Origin: Metridium senile
Taxonomy: Eukaryota > Cnidaria > Anthozoa > Actiniaria > Metridiidae
Assembly (NCBI GenBank): GCA_949775045.1
Contig: OX459103.1
Location: 6,319,541 to 6,383,540 of the forward strand
DNA length: 64,000 nucleotides
Direction: 5' to 3'
Shown here piece after piece: positions 47,386 through 56,851 of this stretch; positions within the stretch are counted from its first letter, which is position 1, and the number at the start of each line of letters is the position of its first letter. Position numbers and translations under genes: made by a program. A model generated the notes under the pieces. It saw nothing but the letters and a program-made list of their open reading frames with translations, made no database searches and was not told the origin of the DNA.

Positions 47386-47735
47386 CCACTGCGGGAACAG
47401 TGCATTTTCTTTCAATTATTTGCATGGGATATACTAAAAAGATTTTAAAACAACATTCCCTCAGGGTCGCGCGATGCCTATGTCGATTGGAAAGGCATAC
47501 CTTGCCGATTACATCACCACCTACTGATAACGTTTCTTTAAGGCATACTTGAATGTTTACAGAATATTATAGTATGATATTTTTACTAGCTCCTAAATTA
47601 GGCGACCTTCATTATTCAAGGTCAATTATCCCAGTGGGAATATATTCCGCTCTTGCATTTATGAAAATGTCGTTTATTTTCCATCAAAGTTTAACGAGTT
47701 TGACCACACGCAAGACCAACACTAACGTTTTTAGT
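47386..47735. other. Nothing identified
   Basis: No coding support. Confidence 0.4.
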
Positions 47736-48085
47736 GCTTCTTCTTTTTATTTCCTTGTTCTTAATTATCATTCTCCTGTTTCTTCTCCTTCTTTTTCTCC
47801 TTCTGCCCCTTCTCCTCAGTTCTCCTCCTTCTCCTCCTTTTCTTCCTTCTCCTTCTCCTTCACCTCCAATCCTTCTTCTTCTCAGCTTTTCCTTCTCCTT
47901 CGATCTTTTCCTAGTCTAGAGAACTGTTTCATCTACCTCCTAATGCGCTTTTTTCCTTCTCCGCCTCTAAATAAAATTATATCTTTTCTCTTCCTCCTCC
48001 TGTATTTGCCTTGTTCTTCTTCTTTCCCTTTTTCTCCTACTTCTAGATCTATTTCATCTACTTCCTAATACACTTTTTTTCTTCT
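47736..48085. repeat. Pyrimidine-rich TTCTCC tract
   Basis: Low-complexity T/C sequence open in two frames, not coding. Confidence 0.75.
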
Positions 48086-48550
48086 ACCTCTCTATACCCC
48101 TAGTATAGTGCACCTCCCAGTATAATGATCACTGTTTAAGGAGTATATATATAGTTTATAAATATTACAGCATGCATACACATCAAAATTATATTTTCTC
48201 TTCCTCCGCCTGTCTTTGCTTTGTTCTTCCTCTTCTGCTCCCCCTCTGACAAAAACCCACAAGGTTTTAACGAGTAAATTGGTTGGTGAAATAATTATGG
48301 CCATATTATTCCCTTGTGTCTCACTCAGAATGAGCAAGCGTATTATGCTAAAATATGAGTTTATACTTAGTAGAGTACAAGCACTAAAAGTTTGCAACAT
48401 AAATATCACTAAATACTGCTAAATTATGCAAATTCTTTTGTTCTCTATTGTTTAATCAACACTATTTAGTGGTAAATAGTACAAAGTATTGCACACTTTT
48501 AGTGTTTGTACTCTAACCACCATAGCTCCATTTCGTATTGGAATATTTTG
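48086..48550. other. No gene; weak inverted pair
   Basis: GTACAAGCACTAAAAGTTTG (about 48375) and CACACTTTTAGTGTTTGTAC (about 48491) are imperfectly inverted. Confidence 0.45.
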
Positions 48551-48559
48551 GAATGCCCT

Positions 48560-49290
48560 ATCCAGTTATTGAAAAAGGTGCATGGTTACAATTCCTTTTC
48601 GTCTTGGAATGGCCTATCGCCTTGGACAACCTTTTAGACAGGTTTAATTTATGCACATAATTCCTTTTTCTTGGAATGGCCAATCTCCTTGAACAACCTT
48701 TTTGAAATAGGTGTATGCCCATAATCCCTTTCCGTCTTGGAATGGCCTATCGCCTTGGACAACCTTTTTGAAATAGGTGTATGCCCATAATCCCTTTCCG
48801 TCTTGGAATGGCCTATCGCCTTGGACAACCTTTTTGGAATATGTGAATGCCCATAATCCCTTTCCGTCTTGGAATGGCCTATCGCCTTGGACAACCTTTT
48901 TGAAATAGGTGTATGCCCATAATTCCTTCCCGTCTTGGAATGGCCTATCGCCTTGGACAACCTTTTTGAAATAGGTTTATGCCCATAATTGTCTTGGAAT
49001 AGCCAATCGCCTTGGACAACCTTTTTGAAACATGTTTATGCCCATAACTCCTTTCTGTCTTAGAATGGTCTATCGCCTTTGACAACCTCTTTGAAATAGG
49101 TTTGTGTCAATAATTCCTTTCCGTCTAGTAGGAATGAACTAAAACGTTTTTGGAATATGTGAATGCCCATAATACCTTTCTGTTTAGGAATGAACTATCA
49201 CCTTGGACAACCATTTTGAAATATGTGTACGCCCATAATTCCTTTCCGACTTGGAATGACCAATCTCCTTAAACAATCTTACTCGTATGC
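48560..49290. repeat. 66-bp tandem array, about 10 copies
   Basis: The unit contains CTTGGAATGGCCTATCGCC, TTGGACAACCTTTTTGAAAT and AGGTGTATGCCCATAAT. 66 is a multiple of three, so a 22-residue repeat frame stays open on the minus strand. Outer copies are more diverged. Confidence 0.92.
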
Positions 49291-49310
49291 CTGTAATTCA
49301 TTTCCATATG

Positions 49311-49498
49311 AGGGGCGGATCCAGAAATTTGACAAGGGGGGTGAGCTTTGATATCTTTTTGGCGGATAACGGCAGACACAAGAGCGCAAAGATCGTAATG
49401 TGCCCTATTTTCTTTGCTAAAACGGGACTTTACTGCAAAAAAAAGGAGGGTGAAACGTCACCCAGTTCACTCCCCCCCCCCCCCCTCCGTCTGCCCCT
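49311..49498. mobile_element. MITE, AGGGGCGGATCCAGAAATTT end
   Basis: The right end is a C-run then CCGTCTGCCCCT, an imperfect complement. It is inserted in the decayed end of the 66-bp array. Confidence 0.65.
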
Positions 49499-49590
49499 CG
49501 GCATATTTTAATGACCCACCACACTAGACAACCTTTTTGAATTGAGATACATGTATGCCCATAATTCCTTAGTTCCGTGTAACCTAGATT

Positions 49591-49749
49591 GCAAAACAGT
49601 CCCCTACAATAACGCGAAAATTCAGAGGAAACGAGTTGAAGTTCGATTGAGTGACGTTCTGTCCTCTTCTCATTCGTTCTCTGCCCAAATTTCAACTTGC
49701 TTCGTCAGAGTTTTCTCGTAATATAAAAGTAGGGACAGCACTGTTTTGC
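49591..49749. mobile_element. Foldback with GCAAAACAGTCCCCTAC end
   Basis: Mirrored by GTAGGGACAGCACTGTTTTGC, with AAACGAGTTGAAGTT / AATTTCAACTTGCTT inside. Confidence 0.65.
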
Positions 49750-50528
49750 AGTCTTTATAGTATAACCCATCGTCATTGGCGTCCTTCTTTCGAGAGTATT
49801 CGTTTTATCATGCAGAAAATTTGAAAAAAATGGGAAAAAATGATGAAAATCGTTATATAAATTTTTAATCATGTCTTTAGTTTGTCAGTAATATTCTTTT
49901 ATAATTATTAATAAATATATATTTTATGTTAATTATCAGTCATTCAAAAAAAGCTCTATCTATCAATTAATTAAATTTGGCAATTTTATACATTTTATAT
50001 CTAAAAAAATATGAATGAAAACAATAGTATTTATCTTATAAAACTCATTGTGTACTATATGAGCAGAATGTTTTGAGAATGACTGCAAGAATTTCCTTTG
50101 TTCATACAATATATATTTTGTATTGAAAAATTATCTTTTCCTCCGTTTCACGAAGTAAAAATACTAGAAATTTCTGAGTAATTTTTAAAGGAAATTAGTT
50201 CAAAAACAATATATTTGACAGCTATAACTGTAACAAATGAATATTCATATAAAGCTTTTGACATTTCGACAAAAAACACGTTTTGTCTTAACCACTTTCA
50301 ATATAAACAGTTTCTCAGTTCTTAACAAGAAATAAATGAACTTAAACTGAAATGTAAACTGCTTTTCTATAAGCGATAAAATGCAGTCCAATTGTCGGGA
50401 GTATTCTGTTATGTGGTATTAGACCATAACTCTAGCTCAGCATAATCTAGAACGGTTTATCTTAGTCAGCGAAAAAAGTGTCACTTGTTTTTTCTTGTTC
50501 AAGCTTTTACCGCCACGAAGCTAGGACT
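49750..50528. other. AT-rich, nothing identified
   Basis: Downstream of the orphan prodomain stop. No catalytic-domain homology in any minus frame and no nearby AATAAA. Confidence 0.6.
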
Positions 50529-50936
50529 TCAATCTTTACGTATTTGCTTTTCTCTTTGAAGAACTGCCTGTCTTTCAGCCCATTTTACTCTGGGATGTTT
50601 CTCAAGAACTCGTTTATAATCGCGCTTGCTTGATTCACTCTCATCGTCTTGCTCGCCTTTGATGAGCGCTTTCTCGTCAAGTTCTCGACGAGTAAACATG
50701 AAATGGCGAGGAAGAGAGCCTATTCTGCCTCCATAATTATAGCCATAGCGTTTAGCAATGTCTTTAGCGACTTGTTCATCTTCTGTGTCAAGTTCTACGG
50801 CCCAGGTGTTTGTGTACTCGCTTTCTCCTTCTCGTAAGTTTGAATTTCTTGCTACGTCATGGCAAAAACAAACATTTTTGCTGACGAAAACTGCGAAGAC
50901 TCCGACTAAAGCGAAATATAACAATCTAAACTGCAT
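50529..50936 (-). CDS. Secreted stand-alone convertase prodomain (orphan propeptide)
   Basis: A 135-residue single-exon frame with a proper ATG. Residues 1-19 are a hydrophobic signal peptide. The rest aligns with the prodomain of the neighbouring convertase: TWAVELDTEDEQ, AKDIAKRYGYNYGGRI, SLPRHF, then LEKHPRVKWAERQ and REKQIRKD followed by TGA. The stop falls two residues after the Arg that corresponds to the maturation site (KRSR in the full enzyme). Nothing resembling the catalytic domain follows in any minus frame before the next gene. Prodomains of this family fold their enzyme and inhibit it when free, so a trans-acting inhibitor or chaperone is inferred. The alternative is the 5' remnant of a truncated duplicate, or an alternative first exon, because a GTAAAG donor-like site at 50539 (exon end 50540, phase 1) precedes the stop. 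Homology is secure; function is not. Confidence 0.85.
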   Translation of the reverse strand: MQFRLLYFALVGVFAVFVSKNVCFCHDVARNSNLREGESEYTNTWAVELDTEDEQVAKDIAKRYGYNYGGRIGSLPRHFMFTRRELDEKALIKGEQDDESESSKRDYKRVLEKHPRVKWAERQAVLQREKQIRKD

Positions 50937-51100
50937 GTTTTCAGCTTTTTTAGGAATTAAAAGCTTTCATTTGAAGAGAAATCTTTGATCGTTGTGCTGT
51001 TTCGAGACAAGAGTCAAGCTGGAGGATTAATTTATTCGGTTTTGATCATTGTCGAAGAACGTATTGAATATTAATTGAATTGTTGATTTAGAGGGATTTG

Positions 51101-51105
51101 ATTGG
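51101..51105 (-). promoter_or_regulatory. CCAAT box upstream of the orphan prodomain gene
   Basis: CCAAT on the minus strand (CGACCAATCAAAT context) about 165 bases ahead of the ATG, a usual promoter-proximal position. No TATA box is obvious nearby. The motif is short and could be chance. Confidence 0.25.
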
Positions 51106-51385
51106 TCGTTGCTCAGGTGGCTATCAATATGACGATATACGTTTTTTTTTGTTATTCATTGTATGGCGCCTTTTATTCTATATTTATATTATTTGTTATC
51201 TTTTACATATATATTGTTGCGTATTATTTCTTGCGTTTTATTTTGTGATGTTTGGCTTAGTTTTTTAAGGTTTTGCTCTGCTCTGCTATTTTGAAATGTT
51301 TATGCACATAACTCCGATAAAACGAGTTGAAAATTGAAGTACAATAGAGAAAGATGCAAGGAGAATGGGGCGAGAGAGGGAGAGA

Positions 51386-51781
51386 GGGACAGAGGGACAG
51401 AGGGACAGAGGGACAGAGGGACAGAGGGAGAGAAGAGAGAAGGAGCTAGAGAGGGACAGAGGGACAGAGGGACAGAGGGACAGAGGGACAGAGGGACAGA
51501 GGGACAGAGGGACAGAGGGACAGAGGGACAGAGGGACAGAGGGACAGAGGGACAGAGGGACAGAGGGACAGAGGGACAGAGGGACAGAGGGACAGAGGGA
51601 CAGAGGGACAGAGGGACAGAGGGACAGAGGGACAGAGGGACAGAGGGACAGAGGGACAGAGGGACAGAGGGACAGAGGGACAGAGGGACAGAGGGACAGA
51701 GGGACAGAGGGACAGAGGGACAGAGGGACAGAGGGACAGAGGGACAGAGGGACAGAGGGACAGAGGGACAGAGGGACAGAG
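51386..51781. repeat. GGGACAGA octanucleotide satellite
   Basis: Five copies, an interruption at 51429-51451, then about 41 perfect copies. Because 8 is not a multiple of 3, all forward frames stay open. Confidence 0.97.
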
Positions 51782-52228
51782 GTTATTCTCTCGCCATTAA
51801 TAGTGCCAGATGATAGTACCAGTGTTAATTTGTCATTATTTCTGCAATTTTGTTCTTATTTTTTATTCTTATTCAGAACTGATGTAATATTTTGAACACA
51901 TGCAACTCCTAGGAATTCTAATAACGGTAAATACGTAAGCTAATTAGTATCTGGTACTATTAGTACCAAAGTCGCTAAATCGGAAAACCCTATTTACAGT
52001 CCAGTAAATGTTATTTAATTACCTTGCACATTAACTTATTACATGCCAAAATTAATGTTTACCAAATTGACCTTGAAACAGATCAAGCCTATGAATGGCT
52101 GGTACAACAATCAGTCTTTTTTAAATTCCAAAAGAGTGCAAAAACATCTTAATAATTATACATTGTATTAATTATCTAGAATCTGATTGGCTAAGAGCAT
52201 GCAAATCATTTTCAAATCAGACAATCTA
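51782..52228. other. No gene seen
   Basis: AT-rich. An inverted pair AATCTGATTGGCTAAGAGCA / AATTGGCCAATCTGTAGG brackets the next element. Confidence 0.45.
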
Positions 52229-52230
52229 TA

Positions 52231-52430
52231 GCCTCCTCCGCAGGCTACTCCTTTTTCTCCTTTGGGATTCCTGTGGGTTTCCTGTGGGATTTCCGAGAGA
52301 AGGAAGATTGGGGCCGAGAGTGAGGGAGGAACGAAAGAGAGGAGTTTTCGCTCCCAGTCCCAGTCTCTCTTCGGCTCGCTTCTCAAAAAAGGAAGCCCAA
52401 AAGTAAAAAAAAGTTGCCTGTGGAGGAGGC
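52231..52430. mobile_element. MITE, GCCTCCTCCGCAGGC ends
   Basis: The right end GCCTGTGGAGGAGGC is inverted, with TA at both flanks. The interior has CCTGTGGG repeats and a GA-rich stretch. Confidence 0.75.
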
Positions 52431-52575
52431 TAGACAACCTACAGACAAGTGAAAAATAATTGGCCAATCTGTAGGCTGTGCCTGCAATGCATTATTCGCC
52501 AAAATATCAATTTATTGTCAACTTTCGTTCAACGTGGAAGAACGTTTGTTGGTTAATTTTATCTAAAACAATGTA

Positions 52576-52762
52576 CAGTGGAACCCCGTTAATCCGGCCA
52601 CCAGAGGAAGAGCCCAAAGTGGCCGTATTAACGGGGTGGCCGTATTAAGCGGGTAAATTTTATAGAAAATGTATGGGCATGCATTTCGTCGGGACCTAAA
52701 ATACTGACCGCAATAACGGGGTGGCCGTATTAAGCGGGTGGCCGTAAGGCGGGGTTCAACTG
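52576..52762. mobile_element. Pogo/Tigger-type MITE
   Basis: CAGTGGAACCCCGTTAATCC at the left and GGCGGGGTTCAACTG at the right are inverted, flanked by a TA duplication (52574-52575, 52763-52764). GTGGCCGTATTAACGGGG and GTGGCCGTATTAAGCGGGT repeat inside. Ends and TA target fit the pogo branch of Tc1/mariner. No transposase. Confidence 0.88.
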
Positions 52763-52772
52763 TATAATAAAG

Positions 52773-52898
52773 CAAATGTTGAGATTCGGTTTTGTGATAT
52801 TCGAATAATCAAGGTCTCGGCAAGCCTTGTCCTCGGCAGATTACACTTGCCTCGACCTTAATTATTCTGGATATCACAAAAACCTCATCCACTAATTG
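52773..52898. mobile_element. Foldback, TTCGGTTTTGTGATATTCGA stem
   Basis: Mirrored by TATTCTGGATATCACAAAAA then CCTCATCCACTAATTG. It is the same family as 1371-1518. Confidence 0.7.
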
Positions 52899-52900
52899 TT

Positions 52901-53160
52901 TATAACTATTTGAAAAAACGTTGTCAGAAGGAGATCTGAATCTGCAATCTGAGACCAAAATGAGTTCTGGGGTACGGCAGTTTTTTCTCATTAAAAATTC
53001 GTTTGCGTGCACTTTCTGGCTTCGGATATGTGATGGTAAATGTAAATCTGAAGGTGCTAAGCGCAAAAAAAAAAAAAAAAAAAACAGGGCCAATTCATTT
53101 TGGTCTCAGATTGCAGATTGCAGATCTCCTTCTGACAACGTTTTTTGAAATAGGTGTATA
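52901..53160. mobile_element. Foldback with TATTTGAAAAAACGTTGTC tip
   Basis: CAGAAGGAGATCTGAATCTG ... TGAGACCAAAATGAG is mirrored by CATTTTGGTCTCAGATTGCA ... GACAACGTTTTTTGAAATAG. A 20-A run lies in the loop. Confidence 0.85.
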
Positions 53161-54165
53161 ATATGATGAATATGATGTTGATAATGATGGCAATGATGAT
53201 GGTGTTAATGATGATGATGGTGGTAATGATGATGTTGATGATGATGGTAATGATGATGGTAATGATGGTAATGATGATCATGATGATGAAGTGATGATAA
53301 TAATGATGATGATGAAGCGAATTATGATGATGATGACCATGATGATGATGATGATAATGATGATCATGATGATGCTTATGAAGCGAATGATGATGACGAT
53401 GACCATGATGATGATCATGATGATCATGATGATGAAGCGATGATAATAATGATGGTTATGAAGCGAATGATGATGATGATGACCATGATGATGATAATGA
53501 TGATCATGATGATGATAATGATGATCATGATGATGATAATGATGATCATGATGATGAAGCGATGATAATGATGATGATGATGAAGCGAATGATGATGACG
53601 ATGACCATGATGATGATCATGATGATGAAGCGAATGATGATCATGATGACCATGATGATGATAATGATGATCATGATAATGAAGTGATGATAATAGTCAT
53701 GCTGATGGAACGAATGATGATGGTGATGACCATGGTGATGGTAATGATGATAATGGTAATCATGATGATGAAGCGAATGATGATGATGATGATGACCATG
53801 ATGATGATAATGATGATCATGATGATGATAATGATGATCATGATGATGAAGCGATGATAATGATGATGATGATGAAGCGAATGATGATGATGATGACCAT
53901 GGTGATGATGATGATGACCATGATGATGATAATGGTGATCATGATAATGAAGTGATGATAATAGTCATGCTGATGAAGCGAATGATGATGATGATGATGT
54001 TGGTAATGATGACAAAAAATGATCATGATGATGAAGCGATGACAATAATAATACTGATTAAGTGAATGCGGGATGACAATGACGATGATGACTATGATGA
54101 TGATGATGATGATGACGATGATGACTATGATGATGATGTTGATGATGACGATTATTATTATTATT
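53161..54165. repeat. GAT-rich satellite, 1 kb
   Basis: GATGATCATGATGATAATGA and GATGAAGCGAATGATGATGA blocks recur in higher-order units of about 100-250 bp. Confidence 0.93.
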
Positions 54166-54389
54166 ATTTGGCTAAATCAGTGTTGATCTCATTTCGCTCA
54201 AAGGAATTTCCACCAGAAGAATCAAGCATTTTTCTCTTAAAAATATAAAGAGAAAAATACAAAATTAATAAATTAAACAAAGGCAAGACAATAAATAAAG
54301 ATCATTGGTTTCAAACAAACATGGATCCAACCTCGTTGCTAGGCTATAGGGTCCCTATGACGTCATAACAAATTATGTTCACTTAATTA

Positions 54390-54399
54390 TATAATAATG

Positions 54400-54495
<96 letters not shown>
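54390..54495. repeat. AAT trinucleotide microsatellite
   Basis: About 33 copies. Confidence 0.97.
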
Positions 54496-54734
54496 GGTTT
54501 AATATCAAGATTTCCACTAAAATGGCTCTTCACCTGATATGAACTATATATATATACTCTACATAAAATATCTTGGAAACTACATATGTACAGCTAAAAA
54601 TAATTATTAACATATATGTATATTAATATATCAAAACGAAACGAAAATACTAATGCATAGAAAATACGAAATGAAATCTACAAAGAAAGTTAATTATGGT
54701 TTTTGTTTAGACAACGATCCTTAAGGATGTTAAA

Positions 54735-55035
54735 CGTTTTTAATTATATTTTTGGTTCTCAATTTTGATAGGCAATCAAAAAAGATATTTACATAGCAAA
54801 TTTGACCAAAATTCGTCAAAAACAGCTGAGATATATGGCCACTTGAATATATAATCCCCATACAAAACACTGTATTTTCGGCTCTGTTCAAAACAGTGAT
54901 TTGTATGGGGAAATTATATATTCAAGTGGCAAAATCTCAGCTGCTATTTGACCGATTCTCGTGAAATTTGGCGTGTGAACGTCTTTTTTGATTTTCCACC
55001 ATAATTGGCAACCAAAAATTGTTATTTTTTCGTGA
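54735..55035. mobile_element. 300-bp foldback, AGCTGAGATATATGGCCACT stem
   Basis: Arms of about 130 bp with GGCCACTTGAATATATAATC and CCCCATACAAAACACTGT, mirrored by ACAGTGATTTGTATGGGG and ATATATTCAAGTGGC. Nested outer arms share GGCAATCAAAAAAGATAT. Confidence 0.85.
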
Positions 55036-55072
55036 CGTCACACTTAAAAGGACTTTCCATTCGCTTGTGGGA

Positions 55073-55922
55073 ACACAGCGTTCAAACGACCACGCATGCG
55101 CGAAAAAAAGTAAAATAATCCATCACACAAATCTGGCATTCGTACGGACTATATAAATAACTATAGAGTCTACAACTTTCATCGCTTTTTTCTTAAAATG
55201 TAAATATAAATAAAAAAGTGTAAAATTATTAGCTTTACAATATAACGAAGGTTGTGTACACGGGACTTCAAGCTTATATATATATATATTCAAGGAGTGC
55301 CTTATAAATCGACTTCAAACAATGTAGTCCGAAATTCCTAATGTTTACATTGGCAAATTAAATAGACGCCTTGCAATCTCGTTCCCAGCGCACGCGTAAC
55401 TTTTGGCCTGCGACAAAGAACTTTTTTTTTTTCGTTCTTTGTCGCGGGCCAAAAGTTACGCGGGCGCTGGGAACGAGATTGCCCGCCATTTTGCCACGCA
55501 TGCGTAGTCGCTTGACCGTTGTGTTGCTTGTGGGTGGAAAATTCCGAGCGGAAAAGTGCTGTGAATTAGGTTGACCTGGCTATAGATCATCCTGGAATAA
55601 CACAGCGGTCAAACAACTACGCATGCGTGTCAAAATTTTCACAGCGGCAAATTTGACATTTTAAACTTTAGGAATTTTGGACGACAGTGTTTGAAGTCGA
55701 TTTATAAGAAATTCCCTGAATATATAAGCTTGAAGTTTCGTGTATATAACATTTGTTCAATTGTAAAGTTACCATGAGTATATACTTGTATTTTTCTCTA
55801 TATTTTGAGAAAACAGCGATGAAAGTCGTACACTCCATCGTTTTAATAAAGTCTGTATTTGTGTGAGTGTCATTTAACTTGTTTTTTTCGCGCATGCGTA
55901 GTCGTTTGACCGCTGTGTTCAC
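55073..55922. mobile_element. Large compound foldback, CAGCGGTCAAACGACTACGC ends
   Basis: Arms 55073-55360 and 55640-55922 are inverted copies (AACTTTCATCGCTTTTTTCT / GAGAAAACAGCGATGAAAGT and others). The tip motif ACTACGCATGCG with CACAGCGGTCAAAC occurs four times, twice at the edges and twice in the centre. Confidence 0.85.
55374..55481. mobile_element. 108-bp nested foldback, CAATCTCGTTCCCAGCGC ends
   Basis: GTAACTTTTGGCCTGCGACA is mirrored by TGTCGCGGGCCAAAAGTTAC, ending in GCGCTGGGAACGAGATTG. The tips match the 57-bp element at 12322-12379. Confidence 0.88.
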
Positions 55923-55949
55923 TGGAATATATTAGGAAATTACACTTAC

Positions 55950-56030
55950 TGACACAGGTGTAAGACCCGATGGTATTTTGACAAACTTGACTTGGGGAAC
56001 ATTTATTTTCACCAAGGCATTCGTCAATAT
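55950..56030 (-). CDS. EGF-like exon C (N-terminal two-thirds of an EGF domain)
   Basis: An 81-nt, phase 1-1 exon, acceptor TATTCACTCAG|AT, donor TGTGTCA|GTAAGT. It reads IDECLGENKCSPSQVCQN then TIGSYTCVS and stops after the fourth cysteine. The last two cysteines must come from another exon or are missing. The donor sits only 28 bases from the edge of a large foldback element (55073-55922). I could not find the completing exon between 55.9 and 52 kb. Confidence 0.82.
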
Positions 56031-56103
56031 CTGAGTGAATAATATGTAAAAATTTTCCATTCAATTGACCAATCATTATAAGTTAGCTAAATAATAACTA
56101 AAT

Positions 56104-56665
56104 CTGTTCATTAATTTATTTATTCGTCCGATCATTCGCTCATTCATCCATTCATTTCATCATTCATCCATTGGTTCTTTTATTCGTTCATTCATTCTTT
56201 CGTTTGCAAATTGTTCGTTCATTCACTGGCTCACTCATTCATCCATTCATTTATAAATTCATTCATCCATTCATTCATTCATCCATTCATTCATTCATTC
56301 ATTCATTCATTTGTTCATTCATTTGTTCATTCATTTATACATTCATTCATTTGTTCATTCATTTATACATTCATTCATTTGTTCATTCATTTGTTCATTC
56401 ATTTATACATTCATTCATTTGTTCATTCATTTATACATTCATTTGTTCATTCATTCATTCATTCATTTGTTCATTCATTTGTTCATTCATTCATTTATAC
56501 ATTCATTCATTTGTTCATTCATTCATTCATTCATTTGTTCATTCATTTGTTCATTCATTTATACATTCATTCATTTGTTCATTCATTTATACATTCATTC
56601 ATTTGTTCATTCATTTATACATTCATTCATTCATTCATTCCTTCATTTATCCATTTTAGATTCTT
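56104..56665. repeat. ATTC tetranucleotide array
   Basis: (ATTC)n with TTTG and TTTATAC interruptions recurring every 28-44 bp, inside the intron between EGF exons B and C. Confidence 0.93.
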
Positions 56666-56685
56666 TATTCATTTGAAAACGATAC

Positions 56686-56805
56686 CTTTACAGTTGAATC
56701 CATTGCCTGCATAGCCAGAGGAGCAGGAACAGGTATATGATCCTTGCGTGTTGTGACAGCTAGCGTTTTTAGAGCATTCATGGGTTTGATGACATTCGTT
56801 GATAT
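56686..56805 (-). CDS. EGF-like exon B (canonical calcium-binding EGF)
   Basis: A 120-nt, phase 1-1 exon, acceptor CTTTTCCCGAAAG|AT, donor TGTAAAG|GTATCG. It reads INECHQTHECSKNASCHN then TQGSYTCSCSSGYAGNGFNC. All six cysteines are in standard spacing, with the DIN/DIDEC calcium ligands at the front, the N of CHNT for beta-hydroxylation/calcium binding, and a conserved aromatic Tyr. It is a textbook EGF_CA repeat. The intron before it contains the 1.6-kb GATGATAGT array. Confidence 0.92.
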
Positions 56806-56851
56806 CTTTCGGGAAAAGAGATCAATAATCTTTGTTATTGATAAGCTTTTT

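Noticed and set aside
48649..48960. 103-residue protein of 22-residue repeats
   Set aside because: The 66-bp unit contains a foldback-element tip, and frame retention follows from its length being divisible by three.
45582..50528. Catalytic exons belonging to the orphan prodomain
   Set aside because: I looked for DDG, HGT, SGNGG and GTSA contexts on the minus strand in this interval and found none.
51334..51895. RDRGTEGQ repeat protein
   Set aside because: Translation of GGGACAGA repeats, open in every forward frame.
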